Origin: JBGOUV01 sp041477815
GTDB lineage: Bacteria > Acidobacteriota > Terriglobia > Bryobacterales > JACQDG01
Direction: 5' to 3'
NCBI GenBank assembly: GCA_041477815.1
Contig: JBGOUV010000381.1
Location: 1-6,763 of the forward strand
DNA: 6,763 nt
This document shows positions 1-5,267 of the stretch, piece by piece. Made by a program: the position numbers and the translations under genes. The notes under the pieces are model-generated. The model was not told the DNA's origin. It did not search any database and worked only from the letters and a program-made list of their open reading frames with translations. The stretch's first letter is position 1. Every line of letters starts with the position of its first letter.

Positions 1-343
1 AGACCACGCCCGCCACCATCTCGCCGGCCTGTTCGAGCGCCATGGTGACGGCGAACATGGGAAAGCTGTGGGCGAAGTTGGTGGTGCCGTCGAGCGGGTC
101 CACGTACCACACGAACTCGGAGTGGTGGTCGACGCCGGTCCCCTCTTCGGCCACGATGGAATGGGTTGGAAACCGGGCCCGCAGGCGCTCGACGATGAGG
201 CGCTCGGAAGCCCGGTCGGCCTCGGTCACCACGTCGAAATCCCCCTTGTACTCCACCGCCACCCGCCGCTCGAAATAGCGCACCAGGAGCGCGCCCGCCT
301 CGCGGGCGATCTCCGCGGCCGCTGCAAGATAAGAAGAGTACAT
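1..343 (-). CDS. Inositol-monophosphatase-family phosphatase, N-terminal part (cut by window edge)
   Basis: The 114 complete codons visible match the N-terminal half of the Mg-dependent inositol monophosphatase / SuhB family, cytoplasmic enzymes that remove phosphate from inositol phosphates or related sugar and nucleotide phosphates. The family's metal-site features are present: the Glu pair at residues 66-67 (AEEG), and the first signature WYVDPLDGTTNFAH at residues 79-92, with Asp82 and Asp85 as expected metal ligands and the GTTN loop after them. Lys33 and the following DVVTEAD segment (37-43) also fit the family. The stretch between the Glu pair and the signature is a few residues shorter than in human IMPase. 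The ATG at 341-343 gives a normal N-terminus, but only a weak GAG lies upstream as a possible ribosome-binding site. The second family motif (WDxAA type) and the C-terminus lie outside the window, so the substrate cannot be told. It follows hfq on the same strand after 160 bases and may have its own promoter. Confidence 0.93.
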   Translation of the reverse strand, partial: MYSSYLAAAAEIAREAGALLVRYFERRVAVEYKGDFDVVTEADRASERLIVERLRARFPTHSIVAEEGTGVDHHSEFVWYVDPLDGTTNFAHSFPMFAVTMALEQAGEMVAGVV

Positions 344-393
344 AGTGTGCTCGTGTCGGGCGTCACTGGAATCGACGCTTGGGCAACGGGGCG

Positions 394-434
394 CCCCTGG
401 CCAGGCCGGGAGCAACGGGAAGCCGGGCCAGGGG
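394..434 (-). terminator. GC-rich hairpin in the hfq-phosphatase gap (distal)
   Basis: CCCCTGGCC (394-402) pairs perfectly with GGCCAGGGG (426-434). Three further pairs, GGC (404-406) with GCC (422-424), are possible inside the 23-base loop. It lies downstream of hfq on the minus strand and would form in the hfq transcript. No T-run follows in the minus direction, so it is not a classic intrinsic terminator. It could instead be a U-less terminator, an RNase barrier protecting the hfq mRNA, or part of the phosphatase leader. Confidence 0.4.
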
Positions 435-441
435 GCCGGCT

Positions 442-459
442 GCGGCTCCCCGGAGCCGC
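442..459 (-). terminator. Perfect GC hairpin just downstream of hfq
   Basis: GCGGCTCC (442-449) and GGAGCCGC (452-459) are perfect reverse complements separated by CC, giving a stem of 7-8 pairs with a very tight loop. It starts about 45 bases past the hfq stop codon in the direction of transcription. Its position fits a transcription stop or a 3'-end stabiliser for the moaDE-vwa-hfq transcript. No T-run follows, which lowers confidence in termination as such. Confidence 0.45.
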
Positions 460-503
460 CCCGCAGCGTGCCACCCCGGTGTTAAGGCTTGCGACGCACT
501 GTA

Positions 504-797
504 TTAGGCCTTGGCCTCCTCGTAGAGGTACTTGATCTCGTGCTTGAAGATGAACAGGTTCGGCGCCGCCTGCCTGGTCAGCCGGATGAAGTTGGCGTCG
601 TAGTACTCCACCACTCCCTTCACCAGCTCGTTGCTGCGCAGCTTCACGCATACCGGCACCTGCTTCTCGATCAGGTGCTTGAGGTAGCGCACCTCTTCCA
701 GGGTCTGCTCCGGCGCGCGCGACTTGCCCCCGCCGCCGCCTCCGCCGCCGCCTCCAAAGCCGCGACCCTTGTTTCTCGGTTTAAATGGTCCCTTCAA
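504..797 (-). CDS. hfq: Divergent Hfq-type RNA chaperone with a poly-glycine linker
   Basis: This is a 97-residue Sm-fold protein of the Hfq family, whose members form hexameric rings that pair small RNAs with mRNAs. Residues 1-30 are a basic, glycine-rich tail (MKGPFKPRNKGRGF, then ten Gly at 15-24). The Sm core spans about 34-95. VPV at 47-49, Gly61, Glu64 and Asp67 match the Sm1 motif, and FKHEI at 84-88 matches the YKHAI Sm2 motif of E. coli Hfq, with two extra residues in the loop before it. By alignment, Lys56/His57 of E. coli are kept (Lys85, His86), but Gln8, Gln41 and Phe42 of the proximal site align with Glu35, Ala68 and Asn69, and distal-face Tyr25 aligns with Lys52. The start is a TTG at 795-797, chosen because AAGGAG lies 6 bases upstream and the TTG overlaps the stop of the VWA gene. 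Typical Hfq lacks this N-terminal tail. RNA-binding specificity probably differs from E. coli; the family call itself is fairly safe. Confidence 0.85.
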   Translation of the reverse strand: MKGPFKPRNKGRGFGGGGGGGGGGKSRAPEQTLEEVRYLKHLIEKQVPVCVKLRSNELVKGVVEYYDANFIRLTRQAAPNLFIFKHEIKYLYEEAKA

Positions 798-1726
798 TGG
801 TTGCTCCTTGTATTTCTCCGTGCCGGCCCCTCCGGCGGACTGTAATAACCGTTCCGGGACAGCACCCGGACGCCCTCCCGGTTCACCTGGATCTCCAGGC
901 GGTGGAACTTGCCCGGGCCCGCCGGCACTCCGCGCGGGTAAAACGCCAGCAGATACTGCACCCGCAAATCGCGCTGGATCTCGCGGAACGCCTCGTCCAG
1001 ATCCTGCTCCCCGTGCTGGCGGAACCACAGCCCGCCGGTCGAGCCGGAGATCGTCTTCAGGGCGTTCTCGCCGCCCAGATTCCGCCCGGCGTCGCTGGTG
1101 ATCGGCACCACGATGATGGAATAGACCACCACGTCGGCAAGCTGCACGGTCCGCAGGGCTTCCTGATAGGTGGCGGTGCTGGTGGTATCGCCGCCGTCGG
1201 TGACGATGATAATGACCTTGCGGCCCTCGCGCGGGCTCAGGGTGTCCCCAGCCAGGGTCAGGGCGTCGTAGACCGAGGTGCCACTCTCGGGCCGGATCCG
1301 GGAGACCGCCGCCTTCAGCCGGTCGAGCGAGGCCGTGAACCTCTCCACCTGATCGACGTAGCTCGAGAAACTGAAGATCGACATCCGATCCGCCGGATGG
1401 GCCCCCGCGCCCAGCAGGCTGCGGGCGAATCGCAGCGCCGACTCCTGCTCAAACCGCAGCTCCTTGGCCACGCTCAGGCTGGCGTCAAACAGCAACGCCA
1501 CCGAGAGCGGGCGGTCGGTCTGGCGCTCGAACACGGCGATCTCCTGCGGTATCCCGGCCGCCAGCAGGCGGAAGTTTTCTTTCTCCAGACCCCCGAGGGG
1601 GCGCCCGCCGGCGTCTTTGACCGTCGCAATCACGTTGACCAGTTTGACATCGACCGCAAAGGTAGGGGTCTCCTGCGCGACCGCCGCCGCGGCCAGCCCC
1701 GCCCACAGCAGGCTCACCCGAAGCAC
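794..1726 (-). CDS. Secreted VWA-domain protein (VWFA-related Acidobacterial domain type)
   Basis: This 310-residue protein is predicted to be exported. Residues 1-17 form a short Sec signal peptide (Arg3, then a Leu/Ala-rich core, AVA cut site before Gln18). The segment after it (about 22-70) is a small beta domain with the VKLVNV...VKDAGGRPLGGL pattern usual ahead of the VWA fold in this acidobacterial family. The VWA domain (about 74-260) has a complete metal-ion-dependent adhesion site: DASLS (Asp81, Ser83, Ser85), Thr150 in SGTSVYDAL, and Asp177 in VTDGGD. The end, RNGYYSP (291-297), matches the C-terminal signature of the family, which is much expanded in Acidobacteria and of unknown function. 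The GTG start at 1724-1726 is chosen for GGAAGGA 8 bases upstream and the signal peptide; a GTG at 1715-1717 would lose the charged N-terminus. Its start overlaps the end of moaDE by 13 bases, and its last codons carry the hfq ribosome-binding site. It may bind a protein partner through a bound metal. Confidence 0.88.
   Translation of the reverse strand: MLRVSLLWAGLAAAAVAQETPTFAVDVKLVNVIATVKDAGGRPLGGLEKENFRLLAAGIPQEIAVFERQTDRPLSVALLFDASLSVAKELRFEQESALRFARSLLGAGAHPADRMSIFSFSSYVDQVERFTASLDRLKAAVSRIRPESGTSVYDALTLAGDTLSPREGRKVIIIVTDGGDTTSTATYQEALRTVQLADVVVYSIIVVPITSDAGRNLGGENALKTISGSTGGLWFRQHGEQDLDEAFREIQRDLRVQYLLAFYPRGVPAGPGKFHRLEIQVNREGVRVLSRNGYYSPPEGPARRNTRSNH
804..809 (-). promoter_or_regulatory. 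Shine-Dalgarno AAGGAG deciding the TTG start of hfq
   Basis: A full AAGGAG sits 6 bases before the TTG codon at 795-797, inside the last codons of the VWA gene. No ATG or GTG in the hfq frame lies near this spacing. The TTG shares two bases with the TGA stop of the VWA gene (ATTGA), so ribosomes ending the VWA protein stop right at the hfq start. This strongly suggests coupled translation. Confidence 0.75.
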
Positions 1727-2451
1727 CGCGGCGATCCTTCCAGGCGCGGGACCGACGCATCCCACTCCCCGTCCACCCAGACCTCGCCGTCGACGAAATA
1801 TTCCTTCTTCCAAATCGGCACCAGCCGCTTCAGCTTGTCGATGGCCTCGCGGCTCGCCTCGTAGGCCGGCCGCCGATGCCCCGACGTCACCACAATGGCG
1901 ACACTCGCCTCGCCGATCTCCAGCCGCCCCAGCCGGTGGATCATCCCGATGCGGTCGATGGCGTGCGACGCCGTCAGGGCGGCGCCGATCTCCCGCATCG
2001 TCTTGATGGCCAGAGGAACGTAGCACTCGTACTCCAGATACCGGGTCTCGCGACCGCCCGATTGGTTCCGGGTGATCCCTTCGAAGGTCACCACCGCCCC
2101 GTCCGAGCCCCGCGCCAGGCGCGTCGCCAGCCCCCGTACGTCGATGGGGACGCGCGTGATAGCGAAATAGTTGCCCACTTCGTCCTGATATTCCGCCTCC
2201 AACCCCGAGCCTCCACTCACCGGCGGCAAAAAGGCGATCTCCCCGCCGTCCTCGACCTCCGTGTCCGGCGAGCAAAACTCCTGGTTCTGCGCCAGCACGA
2301 TGCTCCCCGCCATCTCCTGCAGCCGCGGATGTTGCCGCGCGTAGCGGTCAAAGACCGTTCCCAGACGCGCCCCTCGCTCGACCTCGAGGCGCTCCTCGGC
2401 GCATCCGACGAGGTCTTTCAGCATCCCGAAGAACAACACGCGGACCTGCAT
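1714..2451 (-). CDS. moaDE: Fused molybdopterin synthase, MoaD-MoaE in one chain
   Basis: This 245-residue protein joins both subunits of molybdopterin synthase, the cytoplasmic enzyme that inserts two sulfurs into cyclic pyranopterin monophosphate in molybdenum cofactor synthesis. Residues 1-81 are the ubiquitin-like MoaD sulfur carrier, starting VRVLFFGMLKDLVG and ending in FLPPVSGG, with Gly80-Gly81 at the place of the normal C-terminus. A short linker (82-93) leads into MoaE (about 94-235), with GAVVTFEGITRN (118-129), LEYECY (139-144), IHRLGRLEIGE (171-181) and PIWKKE (212-217). Lys208 and Lys215 match the spacing of the two E. coli MoaE catalytic lysines. In free MoaD the terminal Gly must be exposed to be thiocarboxylated, so the chain should be cut after Gly81, as known for mycobacterial MoaX. 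The ATG at 2449-2451 is the first possible start, with a stop just upstream in frame; no clear ribosome-binding site is visible. It heads the minus-strand cluster. No other moa gene is in view. Confidence 0.95.
   Translation of the reverse strand: MQVRVLFFGMLKDLVGCAEERLEVERGARLGTVFDRYARQHPRLQEMAGSIVLAQNQEFCSPDTEVEDGGEIAFLPPVSGGSGLEAEYQDEVGNYFAITRVPIDVRGLATRLARGSDGAVVTFEGITRNQSGGRETRYLEYECYVPLAIKTMREIGAALTASHAIDRIGMIHRLGRLEIGEASVAIVVTSGHRRPAYEASREAIDKLKRLVPIWKKEYFVDGEVWVDGEWDASVPRLEGSPRCFG
1735..1741 (-). promoter_or_regulatory. Ribosome-binding site for the VWA gene inside moaDE
   Basis: GGAAGGA lies 8 bases before the GTG at 1724-1726 and inside the last codons of moaDE. It supports a GTG start over the long upstream extension of the same frame, which runs antiparallel to nothing recognisable and overlaps moaDE. 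Translation of the VWA gene is probably coupled to moaDE. Confidence 0.6.
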
Positions 2452-2468
2452 GCGGGGACCAAAGGTTC

Positions 2469-2474
2469 ATTGTA
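2469..2474 (-). promoter_or_regulatory. Possible -10 element for moaDE
   Basis: On the minus strand TACAAT matches TATAAT at five of six positions, in the 43-base gap between moaDE and the divergent HAD gene. Transcription starting about 7 bases further on would leave a leader of roughly 10 bases before the ATG, which would explain the missing ribosome-binding site. No good -35 box is visible 15-18 bases upstream, so this is a weak call. Confidence 0.25.
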
Positions 2475-2494
2475 CCATCTGCTAAGTTGGACTC

Positions 2495-3178
2495 ATGCGC
2501 GAGTGGCTGCTCATCGACGCCGACGACACGCTCTGGGAGAACAATATCTACTTCGAGCAGGCCTTCGAGGAGTTCGTGGCCTTTCTGGGGCACTCCAGCC
2601 TGACGGCCGGGCAGGTGCGCGAGATCCTCGACGAAATCGAGATCGCCAACATCAAGATCCACGGCTACGGCGCCGCCAACTTCGGCCGCAACCTGCAGGA
2701 GTGCTTCCGGAAGCTCTCCGAGCGCCCCTATGGCGACGGCGACCTGAAGATGGTCCTCGGGTTCGCCGGCGCCATCCTGGAGCGCCCCATGGAGGTCATC
2801 GAAGGCGTCGAGGACACCCTGGCGTACCTCCGAGGCCGCCGCCGGCTGCTGCTATTCACCAAGGGACATCCCGACGAGCAGAAGCTCAAGCTCGACCGCT
2901 CGGGACTGGAAAGATACTTCGAGCACTGCGAGGTAGTCCGGGAAAAGGACGCCCCAAACTACCAGCGCGTGGCCGCCACCCACGATATGAACCCCGCTGA
3001 GACCTGGATGGTCGGCAACAGTCCCAAGTCGGACATCAACCCCGCGCTGGAGGCCGGCCTAAACGCGGTCCTGGTGCCGCATCCGCGGACGTGGTCGCTG
3101 GAGCGGCAGGAGCTGATCGAGGGTCCGGGGCGGTTGCTGGTGGTGGACCGCTTCACCGACCTCCGGAGGCATTTCTGA
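2495..3178 (+). CDS. HAD-superfamily hydrolase (putative phosphatase)
   Basis: This 227-residue protein is a cytoplasmic haloacid-dehalogenase-type hydrolase, most likely a phosphatase acting on a small phosphorylated metabolite. All four HAD motifs are visible. Motif I is LIDADDTLW, with nucleophile Asp8 and general acid Asp10. Motif II is LLLFTKG, with Thr122. Motif III is Lys151 in REKDAP. Motif IV is WMVGNSPKSDI, with Asp180 and Asn175 in the place usually taken by Asp. About 100 mostly helical residues between motifs I and II form a C1-type cap, placing it in HAD subfamily I (COG1011-like). The GNSPKSDINPALEAGLNAV stretch is typical of a common uncharacterised bacterial subgroup. The ATG at 2495-2497 gives a normal N-terminus three residues before the first strand; only GGA lies close upstream, too near to be a good ribosome-binding site. 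It diverges from moaDE and converges on the hydrolase gene. The substrate cannot be told from sequence. Confidence 0.9.
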   Translation: MREWLLIDADDTLWENNIYFEQAFEEFVAFLGHSSLTAGQVREILDEIEIANIKIHGYGAANFGRNLQECFRKLSERPYGDGDLKMVLGFAGAILERPMEVIEGVEDTLAYLRGRRRLLLFTKGHPDEQKLKLDRSGLERYFEHCEVVREKDAPNYQRVAATHDMNPAETWMVGNSPKSDINPALEAGLNAVLVPHPRTWSLERQELIEGPGRLLVVDRFTDLRRHF

Positions 3179-3242
3179 GCCGCGGCCGTCAGGGAGCGGT
3201 TTCCGAGGCTGGCCGAACCCACCGCTCCCTCACGGTCGCGGC
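3179..3242. terminator. Long inverted repeat between convergent genes, likely bidirectional terminator
   Basis: The arms 3179-3199 and 3222-3242 are 21 bases each and pair at 19 of 21 positions (mismatches in the outer half), with a 22-base loop. The left arm begins at the first base after the HAD stop codon; the right arm runs into the last codons of the minus-strand hydrolase gene. An inverted repeat exactly between converging genes fits a terminator for both. Neither side shows a T-run, so it may act without one, or by blocking exonucleases at both 3' ends. Confidence 0.6.
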
Positions 3243-5251
3243 TCGGTGAACTCCCAACCCTCCCCGAAGAACCCCGCCGCCACTACCTTGCCCGGGTACC
3301 GCTCATCCGGCGGCGTGGTGGTGTCCACGACCGCCCAGTCCGGCAGCTTCGGAACCTGCCGGGCGTTGTTCAGGTAGTCAAACTCCCGAAACGTGAAGCC
3401 GCTATTCAGCACGACATACCGCTTCGGGTTCAGCGGGTTCGGATACACCAGAATCAAGCCATGAGTAGACGCCGGAAACTGCTGCTTCCCCACCACCACC
3501 GACTCCCCGGTCCACCGCACCGGCAGCTTACCGGCGATCCGCGCCAGGATCCGGTTGCTGCCCGGATCCCCCCACAGCACCAGGTTGCTGGAGGCAATAT
3601 CGGCGTCGGTGATCTGGGAGTCGTCGCGCACCAGGGCATCGCCGCGGAACTGCCGCCGCCACTCCCGTATGGCCCGGTTCTGCTCGCCCTCTACCCACTT
3701 CGCCAACCCCGGCGCCAGCGGCGTCCCGGTGGGCCTCACGAATACAAACCTGTCCAGAAACGCGTCGTCGATCGGTCCCTGCAAGCCATGACGCTTGTGC
3801 AAGCCCGGCTGCTCGGCCGACTCCACCATCGCCCACCGTTCTCCGGACTTCCGGAAATGCGCCCGCCACGACCGGTCGCTCATGGGAGCCGGCGCCGTTA
3901 GCTTCTGCCCGTCCACTACCACAGTGGGTTTCTGGGTTACATCGAGTTGGCACCCACCGGCCCCCATCTCCAGCGTAAATCCCGTGACGTTCGCCGTCCT
4001 CACCTCCACGGTGCGGTCATTGGCGATCTTGGCGTCCAGCTTGGCCCGCTCCCAGTGCTGGCCCATCCCGTCGATCCGTACCCATTTCATCTGGTGGTAG
4101 GCCAGGGTCCAGGTGGTGAAGCGCACCTCGCGCGGATACGGATCGCGGCCCCGCTCAACGATGGCGTCGACGAGCTGGTTGATGGTCTCGCGCGCCTCCG
4201 GATGGTAGCGGTGGCCGGTCTTGGGTCCAATCACGTGGGTCATGCGCATACCCTCTGTGGCGAGGGCCTTCTCCATCATGTCGGCCGCCTGCTTCTGGCG
4301 GTCGTCCTCGCCGCTGTAAGCCACGACGGGACACTGGTAAAGGTTCAACGCGTAGTCGGTGGCGTCGTAGAGATGCCACAGCTTCTGCTCCCACCAGGGT
4401 GGTGGCGGCGCGGACTTGTTGGCGAAGATATTCAGAAACTCCGCCGTCTCGCTGAATCCCGCGCCGGGCGCCGCCGCCGCCCACAGTCCGGCGTAGTGGG
4501 TGGCGAATTGCCACGTGGACGCCCCGCCCATGCTGAACCCGCGCACCACGATGCGGTTCTCGTCGATCCGGTACTGGCGCTTCACCGCCTCCAGGGCCTC
4601 GAACAGGTCCACCTCGCCGGCAAACTTGTTGGCGTTGCAGTAGCGGCCGTAGAGGTGCAGGACGATCGTGTTGGGCGGCGTAAACTCACCGGGAATGCGG
4701 TGCCGCTCGGAGAGGAAATTGACCTCGCTGAGCGTTTCGCCGCGCCCGTGGAACCAGGTGTCCAGGCGCCACTGACGGGGCAGCCGCGGCGAGTAGGTCT
4801 CCGGTACCACCAAGCCATAGGGCTGGACGCTCTGATCGATCTTCGAGACATAGCCGCGCGGCACCAGCCCGGTGGCGGTGGTCCACGGGGCTTGGCCGCG
4901 CGAGAGGAGGTCCGCGCGGGCCTGGCCCTGGCGCAGCAACTCCTTGGCCCGGGGGATCTCGTCCGGGCGGAAGAACTCGTTGTTCTCCAGGGCGTACCGG
5001 ACGGCCTGGTGATAGATCTCGACGTCGGGGAGGAGGGCTACGCCGCGGAGGGCTTCGATGCGGCGTCCCAGCGCGGACAGGCCGGCTTCGAGCTCGGCTC
5101 GGTCGGAGGGAGGGACCGGTATGCCGGGAGGGGGAACGGGCCGGACTTGGGCGCTTAAGGTGGGGAGGAATAAGAGGCCAACCAGGAGGCCGGGCCGGGG
5201 GGCCCGGCGCGGCTCGGGGGACCCGCCCCACCACGACGCAACCGTTTTCAT
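3230..5251 (-). CDS. Secreted alpha/beta hydrolase, prolyl-oligopeptidase-like serine hydrolase
   Basis: This 673-residue protein is predicted to be exported. Residues 1-34 look like a Sec signal peptide with a long n-region containing RRAPRP, a core GLLVGLLFLPTL and a cut near LSA-Q35. A proline-rich stretch (38-48) and a helical region (50-120) follow. The alpha/beta hydrolase domain (about 140-375) has HGRG at 168-171 as a possible oxyanion loop, the nucleophile elbow GFSMGG with Ser240, a likely acid Asp at 316/317 (SGEDDR), and His347 in TGHRYH. The C-terminal part (about 375-673) is mostly beta, with NLVLWGDPGSN and YPNPLNPKRYVVLNSG, segments I recall from large secreted peptidase/esterase-like proteins of Acidobacteria and Planctomycetes. 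The ATG at 5249-5251 is the only start before the signal core, with a stop three codons upstream; no ribosome-binding site is seen. The substrate is unknown: a peptide or an ester are both possible. Its start lies 16 bases from a divergent gene. Confidence 0.88.
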   Translation of the reverse strand: MKTVASWWGGSPEPRRAPRPGLLVGLLFLPTLSAQVRPVPPPGIPVPPSDRAELEAGLSALGRRIEALRGVALLPDVEIYHQAVRYALENNEFFRPDEIPRAKELLRQGQARADLLSRGQAPWTTATGLVPRGYVSKIDQSVQPYGLVVPETYSPRLPRQWRLDTWFHGRGETLSEVNFLSERHRIPGEFTPPNTIVLHLYGRYCNANKFAGEVDLFEALEAVKRQYRIDENRIVVRGFSMGGASTWQFATHYAGLWAAAAPGAGFSETAEFLNIFANKSAPPPPWWEQKLWHLYDATDYALNLYQCPVVAYSGEDDRQKQAADMMEKALATEGMRMTHVIGPKTGHRYHPEARETINQLVDAIVERGRDPYPREVRFTTWTLAYHQMKWVRIDGMGQHWERAKLDAKIANDRTVEVRTANVTGFTLEMGAGGCQLDVTQKPTVVVDGQKLTAPAPMSDRSWRAHFRKSGERWAMVESAEQPGLHKRHGLQGPIDDAFLDRFVFVRPTGTPLAPGLAKWVEGEQNRAIREWRRQFRGDALVRDDSQITDADIASSNLVLWGDPGSNRILARIAGKLPVRWTGESVVVGKQQFPASTHGLILVYPNPLNPKRYVVLNSGFTFREFDYLNNARQVPKLPDWAVVDTTTPPDERYPGKVVAAGFFGEGWEFTEPRP

Positions 5252-5260
5252 GACTAGTCA
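5251..5260. promoter_or_regulatory. Perfect 10-base palindrome in the divergent start region
   Basis: TGACTAGTCA is a perfect palindrome between, and touching, the starts of the hydrolase (minus) and the MutS-like gene (plus). The gap is only 16 bases, so a protein bound here could affect both genes. A chance 10-base palindrome is not rare, and no repeat copy is seen in the window, so the operator role is speculative. Confidence 0.2.
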
Positions 5261-5267
5261 CGATATC

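Noticed and set aside
727..756. GC-rich triplet run suspected of being a frameshift or sequencing error
   Set aside because: It encodes ten glycines in frame with mixed GGA/GGC/GGG codons, and the Sm fold continues normally after it.
785..1864. Plus-strand open frame (359 codons) opposite the VWA gene
   Set aside because: It is a low-complexity antisense frame lacking any domain, while the minus strand encodes a complete VWA metal site.
1727..2275. Upstream extension of the VWA reading frame
   Set aside because: The added residues overlap moaDE, are Gly/Arg-rich without domain features, and would bury the clear signal peptide.
1876..3000. Plus-strand open frame (374 codons) spanning moaDE and the HAD gene
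   Set aside because: It crosses two well-supported genes, is full of Arg/His/Pro and has no family resemblance.
3947..5158. Long plus-strand open frame (403 codons) opposite the secreted hydrolase
   Set aside because: The translation has no recognisable motif, is rich in Arg/Gly/Val from GC-biased antisense codons, and lies fully opposite a gene with a signal peptide and catalytic motifs.
5250..5252. Alternative ATG start for the MutS-like gene
   Set aside because: It adds only MTSHDI before the chosen start and has no ribosome-binding site; it remains possible but is not preferred.
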